Shown: piece after piece, positions 9,253-17,819 of the stretch
Position numbering within the stretch: position 1 is the first letter of the stretch
Layout: each line of letters starts with the position of its first letter
Source: Micrococcales bacterium
GTDB lineage: Bacteria > Actinomycetota > Actinomycetes > S36-B12 > CAIYMF01
Direction: 5' to 3'
Assembly (NCBI GenBank): GCA_024641605.1
Contig: JAHECT010000006.1
Coordinates: 1 to 34,884, forward strand
Length of the DNA: 34,884 nt
Notes under the pieces: generated by a model
The model's database searches: none
What the model saw: only the letters and a program-made list of their open reading frames with translations
What the model was told of the DNA's origin: nothing
Translations under genes and position numbers: made by a program

Positions 9253-10373
9253 CAGAGGATCACCAGCTCTCTCGGTCGCAGGTTGACCCGTTCCCCGCCG
9301 GTCTCGCCGCAGACGACGATGTCCTCGATCCGCGCTCCGTGGCGGCCCGGGAGGTAGATCCCCGGCTCGATCGAGAACGCCATGCCCGCGTCCAGGACCT
9401 CGGTGTTGCCACCGACGATGTAGGGCTCCTCGTGCGTCTCCAGCCCGATCCCGTGCCCCGTCCGGTGCACGAAGAAGTCGCCGTAGCCCGCGGCGGCGAT
9501 GACCTGCCGGGCCGCGGCGTCGACGCTCTCAGCCGACACCCCGGGGGCCACGTGGTCGCACGCCGCCTTCTGCGCCGCCAGCAGCACGTCGTAGTAGGCC
9601 GCGAAGTCGGCCGGGGGCTCGCCGACGCAGTAGGTCCGCGTCTCGTCCGAGCAGTACCCGTCGGGCATCGTCCCGCCGATGTCGACCACCACGGGGTCCC
9701 CAGACTCGATGACGCGGTCGGACACCTCGTGGTGGGGGCTCGCCCCGTTGGGACCGCTCGCGACGATGACGAAGTCGACCGTCACGTGCCCCTCGGCGAG
9801 GATCGCGTCAGCGATGTCGCGTCCGACCTCGCGCTCCGTGCGCCCCGCTCGGAGCCACTGCGGCACCTGCGCGTGGACGCGGTCGATCGCGGCACCGGCA
9901 CGACGCAGCGCCTCGACCTCGTCGGGCGCCTTGCGGATCCGCAGCTCGCGCAGGACAGCGCCCGCCAGGTGCTGCTCCGCGCCCGGCATGGCCGCCCGCA
10001 GACGGAGGACCTTCTCCGCCCACATGTGGTTGTCGACGGCCACGCGGTCACCTCGCGTGAGCAGCGACGCCACGAGGGCGTAGGGGTCCTCTGTCTCCCC
10101 CCACGCGACCAGCTCGGCCCCCAGATCGCCGAGCGGCGAGGCCTCGGCCGCCGGTCGCTCCAGCAGGGGGACGACGACCCTCGGGTCGCCGTCCGCCGGC
10201 AGGACCAGGCAGGTCAGCCGTTCCAGCGGCAGGGCGTCGTAGCCGGTCAGGTAGCGCAGGTCCGGACCCGGGCTGATCAGCAGGGCGTCGAGCCCGGCTG
10301 CGCGGGTGGCGCTCTGCGCCCGGGCGAGGCGCTCGGCGAGGACGACGGTCGGCGGGTGGTGGGGCGCGGTCAC
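9252..10373 (-). CDS. M24-family Xaa-Pro dipeptidase/aminopeptidase (PepE/PepQ-like)
   Basis: VVDIGGTMPDGYCSDETRTYCVG, HRTGHGIGLETHEEPYI, SIEPGIYLPGRHGARIED; ATGA overlap with the acyl-CoA dehydrogenase start. Confidence 0.92.
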   Translation of the reverse strand: MTAPHHPPTVVLAERLARAQSATRAAGLDALLISPGPDLRYLTGYDALPLERLTCLVLPADGDPRVVVPLLERPAAEASPLGDLGAELVAWGETEDPYALVASLLTRGDRVAVDNHMWAEKVLRLRAAMPGAEQHLAGAVLRELRIRKAPDEVEALRRAGAAIDRVHAQVPQWLRAGRTEREVGRDIADAILAEGHVTVDFVIVASGPNGASPHHEVSDRVIESGDPVVVDIGGTMPDGYCSDETRTYCVGEPPADFAAYYDVLLAAQKAACDHVAPGVSAESVDAAARQVIAAAGYGDFFVHRTGHGIGLETHEEPYIVGGNTEVLDAGMAFSIEPGIYLPGRHGARIEDIVVCGETGGERVNLRPRELVIL

Positions 10374-10453
10374 GTCCCGACCCTACGCCGCAACCACGCC
10401 CCGCTCAGGTCGCGGTGACCACCCCGGCGGCACCGGTGCCCTACGGTGCGTGG

Positions 10454-11368
10454 GTGGCCGACGAGAAGCTCATGCTGCTGGACTCCGCCTCCCTGTACTT
10501 CCGGGCGTTCTACGGGATGAAGGACGCGGTGAGGGCCCCGGACGGGACGCCGGTCAACGCGGTGCGAGGCTTCCTCGACTTCGTCGCCCGCCTGGTCACC
10601 GACCACCGCCCCACCCGGCTCGTCTGCTGCTGGGACGACGACTGGCGCCCCGCGTTCCGGGTCGAGGCGATCCCGTCCTACAAGGCCCATCGCGTCGTCG
10701 ACGCCGTCGCCGGGGCCGAGGACGTGCCCGACGCGCTCGAGGTGCAGGTGCCGATCATCGTCGACGTCCTCCTCGCGCTCGGCATCGCGCGGGTCGGCTC
10801 GCCCGGCTTCGAGGCCGACGACGTCATCGCGACGCTGGCCGCCGCGTCCACGGTGCCCACCGATGTGGTGACCGGGGACCGGGACCTGTTCCAGGTCGTC
10901 GACGATGCTCGCGGCGTGCGCGTGCTCTACACCGCCAAGGGTGGTGTGGCGCGCGCGGAGGTGGTCACCGAGGCCGTCGTGGCCGAGCGCTACGACATCC
11001 CCGGGGACGCCTACGCCGACTTCTCCGCGCTGCGCGGGGATGTCTCCGACGGGCTGCCCGGCGTACCCGGGGTCGGGGAGAAGACCGCCGCCACGCTCAT
11101 CCGGCTCTACGGCTCGCTCGACGGTGTTCTCGCCGCGGCCGAGGCGCGGGATCCGCAGGTGCGCGGGGGTATCCACGACAAGGTCCTGGCGGCGCGCGAC
11201 TACCTGGCCGTGGCGCCGCGCGTGGTGCAGGTACGTACGGACTGCCCCCTGCCCGCGTACGACGACCGCCTCCCGGCGCGACCGGCCGACCCGGCGGCGC
11301 TCGTCGACCTCGCCGCGCGCTGGAACCTGCGGTCCTCCGTCGAACGAGTCCTGGCCGGCCTCGCCTGA
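10454..11368 (+). CDS. Stand-alone 5'-3' exonuclease / flap endonuclease family protein
   Basis: LMLLDSASLYFRAFYGMKD, FEADDVIATLA, VTGDRDLFQVV, LPGVPGVGEKTAATLI. ORF-track start is 10415; GTG 10454 preferred because TACGGT lies 6 nt upstream. Confidence 0.88.
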   Translation: MADEKLMLLDSASLYFRAFYGMKDAVRAPDGTPVNAVRGFLDFVARLVTDHRPTRLVCCWDDDWRPAFRVEAIPSYKAHRVVDAVAGAEDVPDALEVQVPIIVDVLLALGIARVGSPGFEADDVIATLAAASTVPTDVVTGDRDLFQVVDDARGVRVLYTAKGGVARAEVVTEAVVAERYDIPGDAYADFSALRGDVSDGLPGVPGVGEKTAATLIRLYGSLDGVLAAAEARDPQVRGGIHDKVLAARDYLAVAPRVVQVRTDCPLPAYDDRLPARPADPAALVDLAARWNLRSSVERVLAGLA

Positions 11369-11369
11369 T

Positions 11370-11389
11370 CCCCGGCTAGGGGGCCGGGG
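11370..11389. terminator. Strong hairpin between convergent exonuclease and lipoprotein genes
   Basis: CCCCGGC-TAGGGG-GCCGGGG, 7-bp perfect stem, 6-nt loop, immediately after the exonuclease stop. Confidence 0.55.
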
Positions 11390-12053
11390 TGGGTGAGTCG
11401 GACGAGTCGGGGACGACGCCGGTGACGCCGGCGGCGGCGAGGTAGGTGACGGCGAGGCGCTGCGCCGCCTCGGCACCCTTCGACCACACCACGACGAGCT
11501 CGGTGCCCGTGAGGAAGCCGACCGCGGCGATGTCGGAGCCCTGAGCGTTCTCGACCTGGGCGACGGGCACGCCGTTGAGCGTCCCCGTGACGGGCTCGCG
11601 GCCGCCGAACCCGCCGACCATGAAGGTGAGCAGCTGGACCTGAGTGCTCACCGACGGCTCGTCGCGGAAGCGCCACACCTGGACGCCGCCCACCTGCTGC
11701 CCCTTGTAGAGGAGCTGGCGGGCGATCGCGCCGGAGAACGCGAGGTTGATCGACTCCTTGGTGCCCTGGGTGCGGATCGCGTCGTCCTGGCCCGGGTCGG
11801 CCAGATAGGCGAAGTCGGGCAGCACGGCGAGGTCGGACTCGGCCAGCACCTCGAAGGGCTGCAGCGAGATCGACGGCGTGCTGCTCCCCGTGCCCGACGC
11901 GGACGCGGACGTCTCGGTCGAGGCGCTCGCCGTCGGTGCGGCGCTCGTGCCGTCCGGGGAACCGCCGCATCCGGTCAGCGCGACGCCGGCCAGGGCGACC
12001 GCACCCACGACGGCGGCGGATCGGCGGGCGAGCGACGACGGACGGACGGGCAC
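11376..12053 (-). CDS. Uncharacterised lipoprotein
   Basis: Signal peptide with lipobox LTGC, then Ser/Thr/Ala-rich linker and a compact domain; start preceded by GAGGAGG. Confidence 0.8.
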   Translation of the reverse strand: MPVRPSSLARRSAAVVGAVALAGVALTGCGGSPDGTSAAPTASASTETSASASGTGSSTPSISLQPFEVLAESDLAVLPDFAYLADPGQDDAIRTQGTKESINLAFSGAIARQLLYKGQQVGGVQVWRFRDEPSVSTQVQLLTFMVGGFGGREPVTGTLNGVPVAQVENAQGSDIAAVGFLTGTELVVVWSKGAEAAQRLAVTYLAAAGVTGVVPDSSDSPTPAP

Positions 12054-12151
12054 GGGACCTCCTCGGGCGGTCCCGGAACCCTAACCCGGCGCCGCGCCCT
12101 CCCCCGACGCCAGGTGTCGGACGATCTCGAGCAGCGATCGTGCAGCGCCGC

Positions 12152-14926
12152 TCAGACGCTGGTGAAGGACACCACGCCACGCTTGACCGAGTCGACGGCC
12201 TCCCGCGCGGTCTTGGACAGGGCCAGCCCTTCGGGGCCGGCGTGGGAGGCGGCCGCGTCGGCGATCTGGCCGAGGAGGTCCGCGAGCTGCTTGCACCAGC
12301 GCACGAAGTCGCCGGCCTGCAGCTCGGCGTCCTGCAGCACCGACTCGAGGCGGTGACCGGAGGTCCAGCGGTACGCCGCGTGGGCGAACCCGAGGTCGGG
12401 CTCCCGCAGGAACGCGACACGCTCCTCGGCCTCGAGCTCGGAGAGCTGCCCCCAGAGCCGGACCATGTCCCCGAGCACCTCGCGGACCCGGGACCCCGAC
12501 GGCAGCCGGGGCGGGGTGGCGTCGTCGGACTGCCGCGACTCGAACACCAGGACGGACGCGCAGGCGGCCAGCTCGGGGGCGCTCAGTCCCTCCCACAGCC
12601 CCTGCCGCAGGCACTCCGCCGCGACGAGGTCCATGTCGTTGTACAGCCGCTGCAGCATCCGCCCCGCGTCGGTCACCTGCGCCGAGTCGTCCTCCGCGGT
12701 GAGGTAGCCGAGCCGGTGCAGGATGGCGCACACGCGGTCGAACTGGCGCGCGATCGAGTTCGTCCGGCTCTCCACGCGCCGCTCGAGGCCGCGCGTCTCA
12801 CGCAGCAGACGGTGGTAGCGCTCCGCCCACCTCGCGTGGTGCTCGCGCTCGTCGCAGCCGTGGCACGGGTGCTGGCGGATCGCCCGGCGAAGCTCGAGCA
12901 CCTGCTGGTCCTCGCCCGTCCCGCCGCGAGCCGCCCGGGGCCGGTCCACCCGGATGTCGCCGGTGGCGTCCTTGAGCCGGGCGGCCAGGTCGCGCCGGGA
13001 GTTGGCCGAGCGCGGGTTGAACAGCTTCGGGATCCGGATCCGCTCCAACGGCTCGACGGGGCTCGGGAAGTCGACCACCGACAGCCGCTTCACCTGCCGG
13101 TCCATGGTGAGGACCGTCGGGCGGGGCTCGTCGCGCTCGGTCAGCCCGGGGTCGATGACGACGGCGAGCCCGGCCCGACGCCCCGCAGGGACGACGATGA
13201 CGTCCCCCGGACGCAGCGCGGCGAGCGACGTGGCCGCCGCCGCCCGGCGTCGGACCGCTCCGTCCCGCGCGAGCTCCTTCTCCCGGTCGGCGAGCCGGCG
13301 CCGCAGCTCGGCGTACTCGGCGAAGTCACCCAGGTGGCACGTCATCGACTCGCGATACCCCTCGAGCGCGTCCTCCTGCTTGCGCACCTGCCGCGCCAGC
13401 CCGACCACCGCGCGGTCGGCCTGGAACTGGGCGAAGGAGGTCTCCAGCAGCTCGCGCGCCGCGTGGTGGCCGACGGAGCCGACCAGGTTCACCGCCATGT
13501 TGTACGACGGCTTGAACGACGAGCGCAGCGGATACGTGCGCGTGGACGCCAGGCCCGCGAGCCCGGCCGGGTCGAAGCCCTGGTGCCAGACCACGACGGC
13601 GTTGCCCTCGACGTCGATACCGCGTCTGCCGGCCCGTCCGGTCAGCTGCGTGTACTCACCCGCGGTCACCGCCGCATGGGTCTCGCCGTTCCACTTGACC
13701 AGCTTCTCGAGCACCACCGTCTTGGCCGGCATGTTGATGCCCAGGGCGAGTGTCTCCGTCGCGAAGACCATCTTGACCAGGCCCTGCTGGAAGAGCTCCT
13801 CGACGGTCTCCTTGAACGTGGGGAGCATCCCCGCGTGGTGCGCCGCGAACCCCCGCTCGAGGCCGTCCATCCAGTCGAGGTAGCCCAGGACCAGCAGGTC
13901 CTCCTGCGGAAGGTCCACGCACCGCTGCTCGACGATCTCGCGGATGCGGCGGCGCTCGTCGTTGGACGTGAGGCGAAGCCCCGCTGCCAGGCACTGGTCG
14001 ACCGCGGCATCGCAGCCGACGCGGCTGAAGATGAAGTCGATGGCGGGCAGCAGCCGATCACGGTTGAGACGCTCGACCATCTCGTAGCGCAACGGGACGT
14101 GAGCGCCGCGCGGCCGTCGGCCTCCTCGCTGCGGTCGCGGTGATCCCGAGCGCAGGTCCTTGTCGCGCTTGGCGTCACGGGTCAGCTTGGCGAGCCGGTC
14201 GTCCTCCCGTGCCAGCCGGACGAGGTCGGGGTTCACCCTCGTCTGCTCCTCGTCCACGAACAGGTCGTACAGGCGGGGCCCGGCCATGACGTGCTGCCAC
14301 AGCGGGACGGGACGGTGCTCCTCGACGACGATCGCCGTCTCGCCGCGCACCTCGGAGAGCCACTCCCCGAACTCCTCAGCGTTGCTCACCGTGGCGGAGA
14401 GGGCCACCACCGCCACGTGCTCGGGCAGGTGGATGATCACCTCCTCCCAGACCGCCCCGCGGAACCGGTCGGCGAGGTAGTGCACCTCGTCCATGACGAC
14501 GTAGGACAGGCCGAGAAGGGTGTGCGACCCGGCGTAGATCATGTTGCGCAGCACCTCGGTGGTCATCACGACCACGGGGGCCTCGCCGTTGACGGAGTTG
14601 TCCCCCGTCAGCAGACCGACCCGGTCGGCGCCGTAGCGCTCGACCAGGTCGTGGTACTTCTGGTTCGAGAGCGCCTTGATCGGCGCCGTGTAGAAGCACT
14701 TCTGCCCGCTGCGCAGGGCCAGGTGGACGGCGAACTCGCCCACGACCGTCTTGCCCGACCCCGTCGGGGCGGCCACGAGGACCCCGTCGCCACGCTCCAG
14801 CGCCCGGCACGCCTGCACCTGGAAGTCGTCCAGGGGGAAGTCGTAGAGGTCGCGGAACTCGACCAGTCCCGGGCCGTCGACCCCTCGCTCGCGGAACGCG
14901 GCGTAGCGGTCGGCCGGTGCGTCCAT
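12152..14926 (-). CDS. helY: Ski2/Mtr4-like DEAD/DEAH-box helicase (HelY-like)
   Basis: DFQVQACRALERGDGVLVAAPTGSGKTVVGEFAVHLAL, YTAPIKALSNQKYHDL, VMDEVHYL, ALSATVSN, FATETLALGINMPAKTVV, QLTGRAGRRGID. Confidence 0.92.
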   Translation of the reverse strand: MDAPADRYAAFRERGVDGPGLVEFRDLYDFPLDDFQVQACRALERGDGVLVAAPTGSGKTVVGEFAVHLALRSGQKCFYTAPIKALSNQKYHDLVERYGADRVGLLTGDNSVNGEAPVVVMTTEVLRNMIYAGSHTLLGLSYVVMDEVHYLADRFRGAVWEEVIIHLPEHVAVVALSATVSNAEEFGEWLSEVRGETAIVVEEHRPVPLWQHVMAGPRLYDLFVDEEQTRVNPDLVRLAREDDRLAKLTRDAKRDKDLRSGSPRPQRGGRRPRGAHVPLRYEMVERLNRDRLLPAIDFIFSRVGCDAAVDQCLAAGLRLTSNDERRRIREIVEQRCVDLPQEDLLVLGYLDWMDGLERGFAAHHAGMLPTFKETVEELFQQGLVKMVFATETLALGINMPAKTVVLEKLVKWNGETHAAVTAGEYTQLTGRAGRRGIDVEGNAVVVWHQGFDPAGLAGLASTRTYPLRSSFKPSYNMAVNLVGSVGHHAARELLETSFAQFQADRAVVGLARQVRKQEDALEGYRESMTCHLGDFAEYAELRRRLADREKELARDGAVRRRAAAATSLAALRPGDVIVVPAGRRAGLAVVIDPGLTERDEPRPTVLTMDRQVKRLSVVDFPSPVEPLERIRIPKLFNPRSANSRRDLAARLKDATGDIRVDRPRAARGGTGEDQQVLELRRAIRQHPCHGCDEREHHARWAERYHRLLRETRGLERRVESRTNSIARQFDRVCAILHRLGYLTAEDDSAQVTDAGRMLQRLYNDMDLVAAECLRQGLWEGLSAPELAACASVLVFESRQSDDATPPRLPSGSRVREVLGDMVRLWGQLSELEAEERVAFLREPDLGFAHAAYRWTSGHRLESVLQDAELQAGDFVRWCKQLADLLGQIADAAASHAGPEGLALSKTAREAVDSVKRGVVSFTSV

Positions 14927-14935
14927 GACCCCAGG

Positions 14936-15874
14936 TTAGGTGGCCGGACCCTCCGGTGCCGCCACCAGGAGGCGCACCGCGCCGGGCTCGACCCGCACCT
15001 GCACGGGCAGCGGCCCGATCCGCTCGCCGTCGGCGTAGGCCACCTGGCCGGGAGCGTCCAGCGACACCGTCCGGGCGGTGTGCTCGCTCACCTCGGGGCG
15101 CTCCACGTGCGTGCCCTTGTAGACCGTCGGGAAGACCCGCAGGAACGTCGGCGTGGACAGCTCACCGAGGAACGTCACGGACAGCAGCCCGTCGTCCATC
15201 AGCGCCCCGGGGCACACCCTCATCCCACCGCCGTACGAGGTCCCGTTGCCGACCGCGACGAGCATGCCGCGCCGCTCGATCCGGGTCTCCGCGTCGGTGC
15301 CCTCGTCGAGGACCATCGAGTAGGGCACCGGGGCGAACACCCGCAGCTCCGCGAGGATCGCCCGCAGGTAGCGAGCCTGGCCGGAAGGCCAGGTCATCGC
15401 GTTGGCGCGCTCGTTCACCAGCGAGTCGAAACCGCTCGACATGACCGCAAGGAACCAGCGCCGGACCCCGTCCGCAGAGACCGCAAGACCGGCGTCGACC
15501 GTGCGCGCACGGCCCGCCAGGACGGCGTCGGCGACCACGTCGGCGGCCGCGCGCGGATCCGTCGGGAGGGCGAGGTGCTTCGCGGAGTCGTTACCCGTCC
15601 CGGCCGGGACGATGCCCAGGCCGACGTCGGTGCCGGCGACCTCCTGCAGGCACAGGTGGACGGTCCCGTCGCCGCCGACCGCCACGACGCCAGCGGTAGG
15701 GGCGGCCGCGATCGCCGCGCGCAGGCGCTCACGGGCATCGTCGGCGTCGTGGCCCACCACCTGGACGACCTGGATGCCGCGGTCCTGCAGGCGGGCGACC
15801 GCCGTCGGCGCGGCCTGGGCGGCCCTCCCCTTGCCCGAGGTCGGGTTCAGCAGCAGCACGACACGAGGGCTCAC
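14936..15874 (-). CDS. Diacylglycerol kinase / lipid kinase family protein (DAGK catalytic domain)
   Basis: VVLLLNPTSGKGRA, VAVGGDGTVHLCLQEVAGTDVGLGIVPAGTGNDSAKHL. Confidence 0.92.
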   Translation of the reverse strand: MSPRVVLLLNPTSGKGRAAQAAPTAVARLQDRGIQVVQVVGHDADDARERLRAAIAAAPTAGVVAVGGDGTVHLCLQEVAGTDVGLGIVPAGTGNDSAKHLALPTDPRAAADVVADAVLAGRARTVDAGLAVSADGVRRWFLAVMSSGFDSLVNERANAMTWPSGQARYLRAILAELRVFAPVPYSMVLDEGTDAETRIERRGMLVAVGNGTSYGGGMRVCPGALMDDGLLSVTFLGELSTPTFLRVFPTVYKGTHVERPEVSEHTARTVSLDAPGQVAYADGERIGPLPVQVRVEPGAVRLLVAAPEGPAT

Positions 15875-15992
15875 GGCGCCGGACTCTACGCGCCGCGCCC
15901 CGCTCCGGTCCGCCCCTCGCCGAGACTGATGGCCCGTCGGTCGACGCGCGCGGGTGGCGACCGGCGGGCCGCTCTCCGTCGGGAGTGGCCGG

Positions 15993-16907
15993 TCAGGGGG
16001 CGTCGTCGTCGGGGCTGGGGCGCAGATCGGCCTCGTCGGCGTTGAGGTCGGGGAGGGCGGAGGCCTCGTCGTCGGACCACCGGGCGTATCCGAGGCGCTT
16101 CTCGCGCCGTGCCCGACGGAGGTCGTTCACCGACATGACCAGGATGGCGACCACGACGATCCCCATGAACGGCAGCGCGACGAGCGCCATGGTGAACGGG
16201 TCCGGGGTCGGCGTGGCGACAGCGGCGAAGGTGAGACAGCCGATGAGCAGCCAGCGCCACGCCTTGATCAACTGAGCCGCGGTGAGCAGGCCCGCGAAGT
16301 TCAGCATGACGAACACCAGCGGCACGACCGCACCGATCCCGAAGAACAGCAGGATCTGGAGGATGAACGTGAGGTACTCGTTCACGTTGATGATGTTCGC
16401 GACGTTCTGCGGCGTGAAGCCGAGGAAGAGCTCGAGCAGCCGCGGCATCGTCTGGTAGGCGATGGTCGCCCCGAACAGGAACAGCGGGGTGGCGACCACG
16501 ACGAAGACGTAGCCCCACCGCCGTTCGTTGTTCCTGAGGCCGGGCGCCAGGAACCGCCACAGCTGATACAGCCAGATCGGCAGGGACAGCACGATGCCCG
16601 CCACCACCACGACCTTGAGCTGCAGGGTGAAGGCCTCGGTCACGCCGTTGACCGCGAGGACGATCTCCTTGCCCTGGGCCTCGGCCTCGTCGACGACCAG
16701 GTCGAAGGGCTGGCGGACGCGCGCGAAGATCGGCTCGTAGAAGATGAACGCGACCACCGTGCCCGCGAGGATCCCGAGGACGGCGCGGAACAGCCTGGCC
16801 TGGAACTCCCGGAAGTGTTCGAACAGCGTCATCGACCCGTCCGGGTTCGACGCACGCCGAGGTCGCCGCTCGGGGGCGGAGTCGGGGGTCACGTCACTGG
16901 CGACCAT
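15993..16907 (-). CDS. tatC: Sec-independent translocase subunit TatC
   Basis: MTLFEHFREFQARLFRAVLGI, multiple TM segments, LFLFGATIAYQTMPRLLELFLGF, FGIGAVVPLVFVMLNFAGL. A start at the internal MTLFEHF Met is possible. Confidence 0.93.
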   Translation of the reverse strand: MVASDVTPDSAPERRPRRASNPDGSMTLFEHFREFQARLFRAVLGILAGTVVAFIFYEPIFARVRQPFDLVVDEAEAQGKEIVLAVNGVTEAFTLQLKVVVVAGIVLSLPIWLYQLWRFLAPGLRNNERRWGYVFVVVATPLFLFGATIAYQTMPRLLELFLGFTPQNVANIINVNEYLTFILQILLFFGIGAVVPLVFVMLNFAGLLTAAQLIKAWRWLLIGCLTFAAVATPTPDPFTMALVALPFMGIVVVAILVMSVNDLRRARREKRLGYARWSDDEASALPDLNADEADLRPSPDDDAP

Positions 16908-16938
16908 GGATCGACGTGGTGCGCCGAGGACGGTCCGG

Positions 16939-17271
16939 TCAGGACCGGGGCGGCGTGTCGTGGGGCGGGACCACGGGCTGGGCGAGAACCTGCTCGCCGG
17001 TCACGGGGTCGACGAGGTAGCGCGGTGCGTCCGTCGCGGCGGGCTGGGCCGGGGGCTGCGGCGGGGCGGCGACCGGAGGCGGGGTGGGGGCCGACACGGC
17101 CGGGGCCGCGTCCGAGGAGGCGCTGTCCGTGCGCATGCCCTCGGTCTCGGCCTTGAAGATCCGCAGCGACCGACCGACGCCACGGGCGAGGTCGGGCAGA
17201 CGCTTGGCCCCGAACAGCAGGATCACGATGAGGATCACGATCCAGACGGCCGGCTCGCGCAGGAATCCCAT
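16939..17271 (-). CDS. tatA: Sec-independent translocase subunit TatA
   Basis: MGFLREPAVWIVILIVILLFGAKRLPDLARGVGRSLRIFKAETEGM. Confidence 0.92.
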   Translation of the reverse strand: MGFLREPAVWIVILIVILLFGAKRLPDLARGVGRSLRIFKAETEGMRTDSASSDAAPAVSAPTPPPVAAPPQPPAQPAATDAPRYLVDPVTGEQVLAQPVVPPHDTPPRS

Positions 17272-17300
17272 CGATCTCGCCCTCTGCTCCGGCACCGGTC

Positions 17301-17317
17301 GGTCCGATGCTCGGACC
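17301..17317. promoter_or_regulatory. Perfect palindrome adjoining the inferred tatA -10 element
   Basis: GGTCCGA-TGC-TCGGACC (7-3-7); reverse-strand TATCCT at 17323-17318 directly abuts it. Confidence 0.5.
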
Positions 17318-17332
17318 AGGATAGCCCCGCAT

Positions 17333-17344
17333 GGGCGCGCGCCC
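17333..17344. terminator. Possible terminator downstream of the zinc-ribbon gene
   Basis: GGGCGCGCGCCC perfect 12-bp palindrome 24 nt after the zinc-ribbon stop. Confidence 0.35.
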
Positions 17345-17367
17345 GCGGCGCGAGGTCGCTCGGCGGG

Positions 17368-17712
17368 TCAGCGGCCGCCGGCCGAGGCCATGTCCGCGGC
17401 GAGCAGGTCGTGGGTCTCGAGGAAGAGGACCAGGTCGAGCAGGTCGTCGTAGCCGATCGGCGCTCCGGTGTGCGACTCACGCGCCTCGGCCGGCACGGGC
17501 ACGCGCTCGATGCGCACGCCGGCGGAGGTCAACAGCCGGACCACCTCGGAGTCGGCCGACTTGGTGATCTGGTCGCGGCACACGGGGCAGTCGAAGCTGT
17601 AGGTGCGTCGGGAGTCGCACTCCTCGATCGCCTCCACCACGCGCACGTGGACCTGGCGCGGGGCGAGGTCGACGTCCCCGCACATCGGGCAGGTTGCCTT
17701 GATCGTGGCCAT
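17368..17712 (-). CDS. Small zinc-ribbon-like protein of unknown function
   Basis: MATIKATCPMCGDVDL...ECDSRRTYSFDCPVCRDQITK: two CXXC knuckles; strong RBS GGAAGGAGG before ATG. Confidence 0.8.
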   Translation of the reverse strand: MATIKATCPMCGDVDLAPRQVHVRVVEAIEECDSRRTYSFDCPVCRDQITKSADSEVVRLLTSAGVRIERVPVPAEARESHTGAPIGYDDLLDLVLFLETHDLLAADMASAGGR

Positions 17713-17819
17713 GGTGACCCCTCCTTCCGTCTCGCCTGGGTGGCACGTACGGAAGGGGATTCGGCACGGACCCCGGGGGTTCTTGAGCCGTCCGGGGGAC
17801 GAAAGTCACGTTCGGCAGG

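Noticed and set aside
11936-14143. 735-aa plus-strand ORF
   Set aside because: Antisense to helY; no recognisable domain.
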